From: Onthophagus taurus
Taxonomy: Eukaryota; Arthropoda; Insecta; Coleoptera; Scarabaeidae
Length of the DNA stretch: 64,000 nt
Assembly: GCF_036711975.1 (NCBI RefSeq)
Contig: NC_091976.1
Coordinates: forward strand, 5,022,001 to 5,086,000
Direction of reading: 5' to 3'
The notes beneath the pieces were generated by a model that made no database searches, was not told the origin of the DNA, and saw only the letters and a list, made by a program, of their open reading frames with translations. The translations under genes were made by a program, and so were the position numbers. Positions 19,612-29,807 of this stretch are shown here, piece by piece (positions within the stretch are counted from its first letter, which is position 1; each line of letters begins with the position of its first letter).

Positions 19612-20875
19612 TGTATGAGGCACATTAAAAAATAAAAAAATGTGTAACTACGAAAAACTATCTTATTTGTTTATATTAACCGCATCATACTAAAAATACC
19701 CCTTCTGGGTACATAATCATCAATAGAGAATTTAATGAAAGGTCTGCTATTATTTTATATGTCTTCAAAGTTGAACTATTTAAATTTTGCTAAACACTTA
19801 TCCCACTTCACCTTACTTTGATTTGTATTTTCGTGTTCTTTTGATTAGTTGTAGATTACAGTTTTTTTTATGAATGAATAGTTTAAAAAATGTGATTTTG
19901 TAAGTTTTTTCAATTGCAATTATACTTATTTTTTAAATCCAGAAAATCCCGGGATTCGAGAAAATTCAATCCCGAAAACATTTTGATGCGTATTCAATAA
20001 ATTTATTAGTAAATAGTTTTTAATTTAGTGTTCTTTCTTTCACTATGCCATCTATTGAAAGATGGCTAAAGATTTCATTGAGTGAAGCATTTAACGAACA
20101 CAGTATGTAATTGAGCAGTTATAAATAACTCTTAATAAATAAAAATAAAATTATGTATAACCAGTACTTCTAATTTGTTACGTATTATGTGCAAAAATTC
20201 TTTTCCTTAATATTGTTGAAATTGGAAATTAACATTTTTGTCCAAAAATAAACTCAAAACGTTGTAGATAAGATTAAGCACTTTTTTGATTGTATTTATT
20301 TATATTACTTAAATATTATATGTGATAGGATAACATAATATATTGTGAGGGCTTTATTACCCTATAAAATCAACAGTAATCTCAATAAAATGATTTTTGC
20401 TTTATTAATCTTAAGAAAATATAATTAGAAATATTTTCTACCATATTATCTAATTTCAACATAAAATATCTATATTATTAACTAAACTGAAATAGAATAC
20501 CTTAAAAAATACTGTTAGACAAACTTAATACCACAAATATTATTTTAAGGATAAGAAAAAAACTTGATACCAGAAATATTTAAGAAATAACTTTTTTATT
20601 TTATGAATCAACATTGATTAGCAAAGAATTTTGAAGATAAGCAAAAAAATCATTAATAGGTTATACCTCACAGATTGAAAAATAAAATATCTACAAACTA
20701 CATTGAAATTTGTCGCCTTAAATTAAAGCTGACTATTTCGTTAATCTACTCTAACATTTTCTGAATTTTCATCTCAATGTTTCTTTTAAATGAAAATATT
20801 TTTTAAACGAAAATACCGTTGTTATTAAATATACAAAAAAAATAATAATAAGAACTTAAAATCATGTACAAAGTC
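19612..20875. other. AT-rich spacer with a hAT terminal relic
   Basis: At 19938-19978 AAATCCCGGGATTCG and CAATCCCGAAAA resemble the ends of the hAT derivative at 46039-46681. Otherwise no coding or repeat signal. The part next to 20875 is the 3' flank of Skp1. Confidence 0.45.
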
Positions 20876-21364
20876 TTATTTTTCTTCACACCACTCGTTT
20901 TCCTTTCGCACCTGTTCCTCTTCGGAGGCGGTAAAATCATTTTTAATATTAAATGTCTTGCGGATTTCTTCAGGAGTTTTTCCTTTGATCATATTAGCAA
21001 CAGTTTTGCATGTTACATCCAATAATCCCTTAATATCCAAATAATTAGCAGCCAAAATTAATTCAAAAAGCGTTCCTTGATCAACTTTAAGAAAGTCTGC
21101 ATCCCAAGATGAAATATCATCGGTACGCTTCTCTTTGTTTTCATCATCTTCTGGTGGTGGAGGATCATCTTTATGATACGTAGCCCATTGAATCACCTTT
21201 TTTAAAATAGCTGAATTTACGTTTGGTAATGGGACGGGTTCTTCCTCCTCTTCGTCCATCCCCAAATCCTCCAACATTGTTTTGATGGTGACGGAACATT
21301 TCGCTATTTCAACATCCACCTCGAAAATTTCGCCGTCAGACGATTGTAGCTTTATGATCGGCAT
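20876..21364 (-). CDS. Skp1: S-phase kinase-associated protein 1 (SCF ubiquitin ligase adaptor)
   Basis: A complete single-exon coding sequence of 162 aa, the usual Skp1 length. Residues 1-67 are the BTB/POZ fold ([20 protein letters not shown]...), which binds the N-terminus of Cul1. After the acidic and Pro-rich loop ([20 protein letters not shown]) the helical C-terminal domain ([20 protein letters not shown], then [20 protein letters not shown], then the [10 protein letters not shown] block and the end NEWCEEK) binds F-box proteins. Known role: links F-box substrate receptors to Cul1-Rbx1 for ubiquitination in cytoplasm and nucleus. The very high conservation and intact frame indicate a functional gene, the SkpA type in flies. 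The absence of coding introns also fits a retrocopy, but the predicted 5' UTR intron argues for the parental gene. Confidence 0.95.
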   Translation of the reverse strand: MPIIKLQSSDGEIFEVDVEIAKCSVTIKTMLEDLGMDEEEEEPVPLPNVNSAILKKVIQWATYHKDDPPPPEDDENKEKRTDDISSWDADFLKVDQGTLFELILAANYLDIKGLLDVTCKTVANMIKGKTPEEIRKTFNIKNDFTASEEEQVRKENEWCEEK

Positions 21365-21455
21365 CTTAAGGGAATAAATAATTTAATCATTAAACGATTA
21401 TGGTTTGTGTAGATTGGAATATGATTTGAAATGAATCCCAAATGGTACTACTTAC
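21365..21455 (-). other. 5' UTR intron of Skp1
   Basis: On the minus strand a strong donor (AATC/GTAAGTAG) at 21456/21455 and an acceptor (TTATTCCCTTAAG) end directly at the ATG. The 91-bp intron would leave a 5' UTR exon running upstream from 21456 through the moderately GC-rich region to about 21560, where transcription likely starts. Confidence 0.6.
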
Positions 21456-21456
21456 G

Positions 21457-21842
21457 ATTAAGAAGCGGTTAAGTTTTTAGCGGAGTTTATTTGCGAATTT
21501 TCAAAGAATTACTGGACAGTTTGAGCAAGAACTCGCACAATGGCCGGTTGTCAATGTCAACACAGCGCAAACTCAAAGCGTCATCTAGCGTTTTTTTTAT
21601 TTATAGTTAGCTTGGTGTTGGAAAAGGAAAGAAAATTAAAAAGTATTCCCGGGGAATTAATGATTTAATTATTGATTTAAACTAAATTTAAAGAAATAAA
21701 ATAAATATTTACGTTAATTGTTATTTCATAATGAAAAAATGATTTAAACTATAAATAAAAGAAAATTATTTAAAACTTGATTTAGTTGTGCTTTCCGACA
21801 AGAGATGGCGGTAGTGGATTTAAAAAAGATTGATTTTAACTA
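21457..21842. other. Skp1 promoter region and upstream flank
   Basis: 21500-21590 is less AT-rich than its surroundings and contains several CG dinucleotides, and no TATA box is evident, as expected for a housekeeping promoter. 21600-21842 is plain AT-rich sequence. Confidence 0.4.
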
Positions 21843-22087
21843 TACCTTTTCAGGCACAAATTGGCACTAATCAGAATCAAAATGACATTAGTCAAAATCA
21901 TATTGGCAATGTCAATTTCAAATTGGCATTAGTCAAAATCAAATTGACAATAATCAAAATTAAAATGGTATTAGTCAATGTCATATTGGCATTAATCAAC
22001 AAATTTAGCACTAATCAAAAGCAAATCGGCATTAAACAAAATCAAAATGACATTAGTCCATATCATATTGGCACTTATGAATTTTAA
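21843..22087. repeat. Left subterminal repeat array of the Tc1/IS630-like element
   Basis: About ten imperfect direct copies of a 20-25 base unit around TTGGCATTAGTCAAAATCA. The same array occurs inverted at 23385-23562. The units keep a phase of roughly two helical turns, suggesting clustered transposase-binding sites (inference). Confidence 0.7.
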
Positions 22088-22224
22088 ATTGACATGGAAA
22101 TAAAATTATATATCAGCATTAAATAAAATGAAATGGGCAAAAACATTTTATTGACTTACAAACACAGTAGATAACAATTATATTACTTAAGAAAGTAGGT
22201 AACGTTATGTTTTAAATAACACTC

Positions 22225-23267
22225 TTAAAAATTTATATCTTGCATATTCAATGCAGAAGGGATAAATCGTTGGATGTGGGCAATAAACACTGCGCAATTG
22301 GCAACAGTAATCTTGTCCATATTATTATGAACGGTGTTCTCTAATTTCTGCATTCGATATTCTGTTTGAGTCAGATGATCCTGGTCAGCACCAGCCAAGA
22401 TGTTATTCAGCTGTACAGCCATATCTGCTTTTACTCCTGCTTTTAATGCAAACCACGCTTGTTCAATAGGATTAAACATAGGGCTGTACGGACATAGTCG
22501 TAAAAGTGTGTGGTGTTCAAATTAGTTTTCTGCAAAAACCTCTTCAATAGTAGAGTGGCATGGAGCATTATCAATAACTAATGCAACTCCAGTTTGGTAA
22601 AGGCTTTGCGCTCTTCTTAGGCATTGCCTCAGAAATTCATTTGCTTCCGGCTTCTTGAAAGAGCCCCGACGTAGTTCGGAATGAATTAGCCCCATGTTTC
22701 CAATGCATCCTATTAGGTGAATATTCGACCTGCAGACACTGTTGTGCAGCGAGTCCCTTTTTTTGAACGACCCCGAGTCCGCAACATGAACAAATTAAAG
22801 TTTGTCTCGTCCATGTATACGATAGGTATATTTTGTGCTTGAAGATCCAATAAATTTTCTACATAAATACTCCTGCTTGTTTTCGTTTGAATACTATTCG
22901 CGTTCTCTGGTTCTCTACAAGCAGTCTTCAAAGTAAACATCAATCCATTGAGATGCTGTCGAACGCTTTCGTTGGAGACATTGAGTGCAAAATCTTCACG
23001 GATTTTTTCACTCAGTCCTTTAAGAGTAATTTTAGGATTTTCTTCGACTGAACGTTCCATGAATTGACGGTGTTCATCAGTTATTTTAGCTCTACGTTTA
23101 CCTCCTCGCTGCTTTTCCGGTTGTTCTTGGTTGTTAACCCATCGATACGCGGTTCTTTTTGGCACCTGTAGTACGTTTGTAAGATTACGCCAGTCACCAT
23201 TGGCATTATACAAAGCGCAAATCTGTGTCCTCAGATTTGCAGCAGCATTTTTCTTTAAATAAGGCAT
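22225..23267 (-). pseudogene. Transposase of the Tc1/IS630-like element (DDE_3 type), one frameshift and one stop
   Basis: It starts MPYLKKNAAANLRTQICALY. A helix-turn-helix (residues about 5-50), a basic GGKRRAK linker and a second helical region (LKGLSEKIREDFALNVSNES) precede the catalytic domain. The first Asp is in IVYMDETNFNLF, the second in VALVIDNAPCHS, and the Glu in YSPMFNPIEQAW. I count 35 residues between the second Asp and the Glu. The frame shifts by one base at about 22714-22722 and has a TAA at about 22523. About 345 residues would be normal for the group. The damage is slight, so the element was active recently or is still mobilised in trans. Confidence 0.8.
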
Positions 23268-23384
23268 CTCGTGTGAATATAATAGTTGAAATCTCGCAAT
23301 AAATTACTATAAACTTGACAATAACCGATAAGTTAACAATTGTTTGACACCGATTTATACATTTATTTTTCATGCCATCTTGAT

Positions 23385-23562
23385 ATTGTTTGGTGCCAAT
23401 ATGATATGGACTAATGTCATTTTGATTTTGTTTAATGCCAATTTGCTTTTGATTAGTGCTAAATTTGTTGATTAATGCCAATATGATATTGTTTATTGCC
23501 AATATGATATGGACTAATGCCATTTTGATTCTGATTAGTGCCAATTTGAGCTTGAAAAGGTA
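23385..23562. repeat. Right subterminal repeat array of the Tc1/IS630-like element
   Basis: Inverted counterpart of 21843-22087. The outermost 40 bases are almost identical in the two ends, and the inner units have rearranged between them. Confidence 0.7.
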
Positions 23563-23599
23563 TAGAATTAAAAAAATAAAATTATATCAAAAGATGTGT

Positions 23600-23940
23600 G
23601 TCTCAAGATCTAAGAAAATAAATCGTTTATAGTTATTAAATATTCTTAAATATTTTTCAATCTGATTATGGACGAACCAATAACTGAAGTGAGGAACGTT
23701 GGAAAGGGATACACATTGGGGGAACAAAGAACTAAAGATAATCTGCTACGCAGACGATCTCGTTGATCTCGGAGTTGATCTCGGAGGACGAGGACAACAT
23801 GTCGTTGAAGTTGAAAACGGATTCAGAAATGAAATTCACATTTTTACAGCGGACCAACCAAATAGTGCACTCTATTTATAATTTCGTATTTATTAGTGAT
23901 AATAACCAAAAAAACATCAAAATTTGCATTACTCTCTTTA
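23600..23940 (+). pseudogene. LINE reverse transcriptase fragment
   Basis: LKIICYADDLVDL (23713-23751) is an RT catalytic box, followed by a helical stretch (EDEDNMSLKLKTDSEMKFTF). Bases 23795-23935 recur as a direct copy at about 25998-26138. The family is probably RTE-like. Confidence 0.55.
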
Positions 23941-25855
23941 AAGCTAATTTTGATGTTTGGGAATCTGCAATTAACTTGCTTCGAAGCTACTTATTGGATC
24001 GCAAACAATAATGCATAATGAATCGTCCTCATTGATGATACTAGGATCAGAAATTGCCCACACTGAGGGAAATGTATTCTTGAACGAAGATTATTACTCT
24101 TGGCTCAAGCTTATCAAAAAGCTTATTAAAAACCACATATTCTTAAAGCAAGTATACAAATATTCTTGATTCTCAAGAAAACGAATTCTTAGTAAAAGTA
24201 AATCAATAATCTTGAAAAAGAGTATCTTAGTGTTGCTTCAACAGTCATATTTTCGTATCGAGAATATATTTCTTAAGTCAAGAATAACGTATCTTTCTTT
24301 TTAGAAAAACTTATTCATGTAATAACAATCTTGTATAATTCTTCATTTGAGTATTATAAAGTATTGACGCAGGAGTGAATTTTTTGATACAAAAAGTTGA
24401 TATTCTTCGATGCTAAGAATATGATATACTTCATTCGATAATATTTCTATTCTTAAAATAAAAAAATATTTTTATTTTAAGAGTATCTTATACTTGTTTC
24501 TAAGAAATACATTCAAGAATAAATTTTTCTTGAAAGTCAAGAATAATTTTCCTCAGTGCAGGGATCAATATTATTACCACTCCTGTTTTCTATTTATACA
24601 GCTCATCTTATTAATGTTTTTCAGATTTGTAACATTTATTTATATGCAGACGACACGCAAGTGTATTTTTCGTTTCTTCCACATAATTTTGATGATAGCT
24701 TAGTCGTGATCAACAGGGAATTGGCTGGTTTTTCTCAGCTTGCAGAAAGGTTTAACCTTAGATTGAATCCCAGTAAGTCAAAGGTTATGGTCTTCGGTCG
24801 AAGGGGAGACGTTCAAAAATACTCCGACAGCATTAATATAAATATAAATGGACAACTTCCCCCTTGGTTTCTGAGGTTCGTAATCTTGGACTCAATCTTG
24901 AAACTGATTTAAGATTTCACAAACATATTTCTTATGTTCTCCAAGCGGCTTATGCTAAATTAAAGGCTTTTTACCCCTGTCGACACGTACTGGGCTCTCA
25001 CACCAAAGCAACGTTATGCCAATCGCTGGTTTTATCTCGATTTAATTCTGACGATGTGGTGTATGGGCCTTGTTTGTTAAAGGTGGATCAGCTTCGTGTT
25101 CAGCGACTACAAAATGCTTGCCTGCAATTCATTTTTGGTATTAGGAAGTATGATCATATATCACACAAATTGGCCACATAGGGGTGGTTGAACATGGATA
25201 GACGTAGGCAGCTTCACTGTGCCGTTTTTTATCATAGAGTTTTAACCTCAAAAACACCTAAGTATTTGTTGGACAGAGTATGCTATCGAACTGATGTACA
25301 TCATCTGAACTTGAGATTTAAAGGTCTTTTTACCCCTCCGGCGATGTTTCAGTTTTCAGATAGCCAGTGTGTACAATAGTATCCCTGACGATATCAAGTT
25401 GCTTCCGCTGTCCCGGTTTCGGAGGTCGATGTTCTTATCTCTACGCTCGCAGCAGAACCAACAGTGATTTAACTAATTATCTCCAGCATGTTTCAATTCA
25501 GTTTTTATATAAAAAAATTCATAGTGGTCTATTCTACACGGGCGACATTGGATGCTTTCACTTGGATCGTGATGATGGAGTGTTCAGTTTTTGTTTTTAT
25601 TTTTTTTTAAGTATTATGCAATAGAGTAGTTTTTTCTTTGTTTTACCGCGTCCTTGCGTTGGCTTCTCATGTGGTATTATTGTTAATTTAGGTTAAGTTT
25701 GTGCAGAAACCGTACGTTCTGAACTTCGCCTTTTCACCTAGATGTTTTTAATTTCCCTAATGTTGGATTAATATTTTTGTATATTACTGTGTTCCGTAAT
25801 TCTTTATTTAGAAATGTAAATTTTTGGGTGAAATAAAGTCATTATTATTATTAAT
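23941..25855 (+). mobile_element. CR1/L2-group LINE, 5'-truncated, with MITE insertion
   Basis: RT begins with FDVWESAINLLRSYLLDRKQ (23951-24010), is interrupted by the MITE 24061-24558, and continues QGSILLPLLFSIYTAHL (24558 onward), then LYADDTQVYF (24643-24672), AGFSQLAERFNLRLNPSKSK, and in a second frame LGLNLETDLRFHKHISYVLQ (24889-24948) and RLQNACLQFIFGI (25105-25143). The 3' end has a C-terminal FxxxPxxF/LYxSLPDDI-type region in broken frames and AATAAAGTC followed by (ATT)n at about 25834-25855, the usual tail of this group. Several frameshifts. Confidence 0.75.
24061..24558. mobile_element. 498-bp MITE with CACTGAGG ends and TCAAGAAT-rich interior
   Basis: Terminal inverted repeats CACTGAGG(G/A)AAA...TATTCTTGA at both ends. 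It interrupts the RT coding sequence. CA lies on both sides (24059-24060 and 24559-24560), and removing the element plus one CA joins the flanks to a continuous RT reading (AQGSILLPLLF). The interior contains many copies, in both orientations, of TATTCTTGA / TCAAGAATA-like words. No ORF. Confidence 0.75.
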
Positions 25856-25996
25856 ACTTTTAACCTTACCTTCCCAAACTAATGGTGCATACATTATACA
25901 TGGTTCAATTACACCTTTATAAATAACTGCTGAAGCTTTGCCATTTAATCCCCATATAGTTTTAGATGCAGCACCTAGAAAGAGCATTCTTTGCAA
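25856..25996 (-). pseudogene. LINE RT C-terminal fragment
   Basis: On the minus strand LFLGAASKTIWGLNGKASAV then IYKGVIEPCIMYAPLVWEGK, a thumb-domain block like that of R1/I-group LINEs. It abuts the tail of the previous LINE and then a direct copy of 23795-23935. Confidence 0.55.
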
Positions 25997-25997
25997 G

Positions 25998-26138
25998 TTG
26001 TCCTCATGTCGTTGAAGTTGGAAACGGATTCAGAAACGAAATTCACATTTTTACAGCGGACCAAGTAAATAGTGCACTCTATTTATAATTTCGGATTTAT
26101 TAGTGATAATAACCAAAAAAACATCAAAATTAGCATTA
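25998..26138 (+). repeat. Direct copy of 23795-23935
   Basis: About 140 bases with more than 90% identity by eye (for example GAAATTCACATTTTTACAGC in both). One copy lies on each side of the CR1/L2 LINE. Confidence 0.75.
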
Positions 26139-26159
26139 AAGATAGTAAAATAGAAAACC

Positions 26160-26570
26160 CCTCTAAAACTTTCAATTAAAATTCATTATTATTAAATAAA
26201 AATGTGGGATCGAAATCACTCTGTCATTATGTGAAAAATTCATATTTGTATTGAAAAAGAAAAAACTCCACATATCAAAATCACTATTTCGAATAACATA
26301 TCTAAGCACCACCCGGAAATTCAGAGGATAAAGGGTCGAAATCATCCCCTAAATAAGTAAAAAAATTCACAACTTTCTTGAAAAATTTTGTGACACCTCC
26401 AAACTCAGTCCAAAGATCGAAAATAACGTTTTGAATAACATACCCGCGAGAGTCGCGGAAATTCAGGGGATAAAGGGTCGAAATCACCCCCGAAATACGT
26501 AAAAAATTCATAACTTTGTCGAAAAATGTTGTGACACCTCCAAACTCAGTCTAAAGATCGAATTCCATCG
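26160..26570. repeat. 142-bp tandem repeat, about 2.5 copies
   Basis: GAATAACATA at 26291 and 26433 starts successive units that share GATAAAGGGTCGAAATCA and GTGACACCTCCAAACTCAGT. A diverged partial unit precedes them. No coding potential. Confidence 0.75.
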
Positions 26571-26745
26571 AAGCCCACTGCACAAGATTTTAATTCATTT
26601 AAAGTAGTTATCACCACGGATTCCGTAACTATGTTAAATTTAAAAGAGGTATTCGAATTCAGGAAAGGATCCAAAAAGTCTTTCGCGCCATCAAGATCAT
26701 TGGTGTGTGGTTGCGAAATTGAGTTCATGAAGTCATATTCACATG
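26571..26745 (-). pseudogene. LINE RT N-terminal fragment
   Basis: The minus strand encodes FNIVTESVVITTLNELKSCA followed by VGFDGI, the block before the first RT palm motif (ELKSxAVGxDGI) of Jockey/CR1-type LINEs. Confidence 0.55.
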
Positions 26746-26879
26746 TTCACATGTTGTAATCATATTTTATGTAACCCTTTTTCCTGGTGAACGTGATGGT
26801 GTGGCACTTAGAAAAGTTTAAGTGTAACTGATTACTTGTACAGAAATTGTACATCAGGCAACGCGAATTAACAATATTA

Positions 26880-27870
26880 TTAAAAATATCGTTTATGTAA
26901 ATTAAAAAGAGTAAAGAACCAAGATGACTGCCTTACGGTACTCCGGATCCAGTGTGAATTAAGCGTGACTTATAGCCACCAATATGTACAGACTGAGAGC
27001 GATCGGACACGTATGAGGCAAACCAACGCAATAAGTTGCTAGAAATACCAAAAAGTTGTAGTTTACTTACCAACAGAGAGTGATCAATTTTATCGAAGGC
27101 CTTACTAAAATCGGTGTACACTGCGTCCACTTGAACATTTTCGTCGAGCGACGCAAATAGAAAATCGGTATATTGTAAAAGATTAGTTTCGACTGAACGC
27201 CCGGAAAAACCCGTGCTGATTAGTATTAATACTTTCACGAATTTGAAAAAATACACTGGCGTACACCAACTTCTCAAAGACCTTTCCAAGTATAGGTAAT
27301 ATAGATATTGGACGATAATTGACAACGAAGTGTCGATCACTTTATTTAAAAATGGGTGCAACGTTTATTATTACGTTTATTATAAATCAGCTGTAAAGGA
27401 GCCGATATCGCCTGAGCACAGTTTCTGACCAGTATAGCAGGTATACCATCAGCACCAGGACCCTTATTCAAAGCTACTTAACGCAATGACCCCTCCACTT
27501 CAATGAGACCAAAGTCATGAATGAATACTCGCGAAGAATCAACCGCCTCCACCACATCATAATGGGTAGCAGACGGTGCTGTGAAAACTACACCAAAATA
27601 ATTCGCAAATAACGAACAGATGGCATCGCCAGAATCATAGTTGATGGGATATCCGTGCCGCTTCTTCTGCGTTTGACATATGCCCATAATTGCTTTGCGT
27701 CCAATGCGACACCATCCTGCACACGTTTAATATACGCCTTATAATCCTGATCAGTCAGGTATTTAAAGCGTCCGCGCAGAAGACGGAACGTTAAATAGTC
27801 AAACTGATTTCCACAACGCTTCCACTTTTTATGCGCTTTATACTTTTCGTTTATTACTTTTATTGTGCTC
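26880..27870 (-). pseudogene. Jockey/CR1-type LINE ORF2 fragment
   Basis: Reading down from 27870: a linker (YKAHKKWKRCGNQFDYLTF, KQLWAYVKRRRSGTDIPSTM), then IHDFGLIEVEGSLR, and RT palm pieces FSGRSVETNLLQYTDFLF, VDAVYTDFSKAFDKIDHSLL (about 27120-27061) and GISSNLLRWFASYVSDRSQS, ending GSGVP with a further GSHLGSLLFLIYINDIF. The YADD box is deleted. Frameshifts are present. The right side is cut at 27873 by the Harbinger insertion. Confidence 0.65.
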
Positions 27871-27873
27871 TTA

Positions 27874-29804
27874 AGGTGGGTTCATGCAAAGTGTTTTAGT
27901 TTTAGTCATAGTCATAGTCATAAGCGTTTGCTTTAGCTATAGTTATAAGGAAAGGGATCGGTTCATGCAATATTTAAGCGCAGCACATTAAAGGAAGCTT
28001 TTGACGTATAAACAGTCGTGCCACAACTCGTGCCAAATTAAAAAAAAGAAATCGGGAGTGAAACTGTTTTGTTTATTATAAATAAAAAGAAAATTGTTGT
28101 CGCTGCTAGTGTAATGTGCTTGAATGCAGCTCTATTAATCGCACAAAGATTAAGAAATAAAAGACGACGGCGTTTTAGCAGAAGACCAATCAATAAAAAT
28201 AGAGAATTAGAGGGAAATTATGCCACTCTGATTAGAAACATGTTGGAAAAAGAGGAAGACGATTTGCAATTTTTTAAATATATTCGCATGTCGTTCGAAG
28301 AGTTTAAGGAATTGTTAAGACTGGTTGAACCTTTTTTAGCAAAAACACCAAATAAAGGTGCAATTTCACCCGCTCAAAGGTTGATAGTAACCCTACAGTA
28401 AGTTTTTGTTTAATTTTATATTATAAAAAAATTAAAATTATGTAATAAAATTATTGTAGTTATTTGTGAGAAGGAAGTTCTATGCAAGAGCTAGCTTGGA
28501 ATTTTCGAATGGGAAAATCCACTGTACATTATATAATTAAAGAGACAACAACTGTTCTGTGTAACGTACTACAGCCCAGAGTGTTACTAGAGCTAACAAG
28601 AGACATATTAGCCTCTGTTGAAGATACATTCTACAAAAGATGGAACATACCCAACTGTATCGGGGCTGTTGATGGGAAACACATCCATATACAAGCACCA
28701 AAAGCATCGGGGAGTGGGTTCTTCAATTATAAACATACCTTCAGCAGTTTTAATGGCATGTGTAGATGAGAATTATAATTTCATTATAGCAGATATTGGA
28801 GCTGATGGAAGAAATCATGACAGCACTAAAGAATCTTCTTTCGGGAGAGCTTTTTTAAATGGAAACATAGATATCCCTTTTCCAAAGAAATTGCCTGGAA
28901 ACAACATTATACTTCCACATTTTGTTGTGGGTGATGCCACGTTCCTCTAATGGAAAATATAATGAGACCATATCCCGGATAGTACTTAGAGCTGGAAAAA
29001 AACATTTTCAACTATCGTTTATACAGGGCAAGGAGGACCGTTGAAAATGCCTTTGGTATACTCTGCCAGCGGTGGCGAATTCTACGGGGGCCAATCATAG
29101 ATAGGGTAGACATAGTAGAAAATATTGTAAAAGCCACAGTAGTTTTCCATAACTTCCTTTGTATTGAACAGCAAAGCGAAAGGTACTGCTCCCCAGAATA
29201 TGGTGATACTATTCAGTCAGAATCAGGGGAAATTATAAATGGTCAGTGACGAGCTGAACCAATGTCACTGCAAAATATAGGACGGGTTGGAAGCAACAAT
29301 GCGGCAAAAAGGTTCCAGAAGAACAGAGACTTGTTGTGCGAATATTTTAACGGTGTTGGAAGGGTAACATGGCAATATGACCATGTATCGCGCGTTAGAC
29401 CTTAAATTTTTTATATTAATAAAATATTCATAAATAATGTATTTTGTATGAACTCTATTAATTTTGAGTCAATTTGGTCTGCATTTGACTCCATTGAAAT
29501 AATTGTCGAAACAATAACGCACAACAACCTTAATACAATAAAATACAAAACCTAACTGACCTAACCTCAATTTATAAAATAAAACACTGCTATAATTACA
29601 AGGACACAAAAGAGAAAAGTGCGCATGCGACCGATTGTTTTAGCTTTAAGAAGTTAAAAGTTGGGCAACTCTTGGGACTAGGACAAAAACCATTTTAGTC
29701 GTAAGGTGTTGCATGAACAGTACTACTATAACACAATACTTTAACTTTTCACTCTTACGACTATGCCAACAACTACGACTAAAACATGTTGCATGAACCC
29801 ACCT
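27874..29804 (+). mobile_element. PIF/Harbinger transposon with TTA target duplication
   Basis: Terminal inverted repeats AGGTGGGTTCATGCAA (27874-27889, inverted at 29789-29804) are flanked by TTA (27871-27873 and 29805-29807), the duplication typical of PIF/Harbinger. Subterminal TTTTAGTTTTAGTCATAGTC words are partly repeated. The element carries one transposase gene; the Myb-like second protein of autonomous elements is not seen. Confidence 0.9.
28114..29405 (+). pseudogene. PIF/Harbinger transposase, two exons, several disabling changes
   Basis: Exon 1 is 28114-28397 with helices (FFKYIRMSFEEFKELLRLVE) and PAQRLIVTL; a 62-bp intron (GTAAGT ... TTGTAG) leads to exon 2 at 28460. The nuclease domain (DDE_Tnp_4) shows a first Asp (NCIGAVDGKHIHIQAP), a second (FIIADIGADGRNHD) and the Glu (RRTVENAFGILCQRWR). 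Disabling changes: TGA at 28468-28470, frame changes near 28745 and 28945, and TGA at 29248-29250 (GQ*RAEP). The last codons read YDHVSRVRP. The Glu and both Asp residues are preserved, so decay is recent. Confidence 0.8.
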
Positions 29805-29807
29805 TTA

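Larger units (their letters stand above)
21843..23562 (-). mobile_element. Tc1/IS630-like transposon with long, repeat-built inverted ends
   Basis: The ends read TACCTTTTCA(G/A)GC at the left and its inverse at the right, each flanked by TA (21841-21842 and 23563-23564). The inverted repeats extend roughly 180-240 bp inward and consist of about ten degenerate copies of a 20-25 base motif (AAATTGGCATTAGTC / CAAAATCATATTGGCA-like). A single transposase lies between them on the minus strand. Total 1720 bp. Confidence 0.85.

Noticed and set aside
21830-22087. Asn/Gln/Ile-rich + strand frame that looks like a low-complexity protein
   Set aside because: It is the translation of the subterminal repeat array of the Tc1/IS630-like element.
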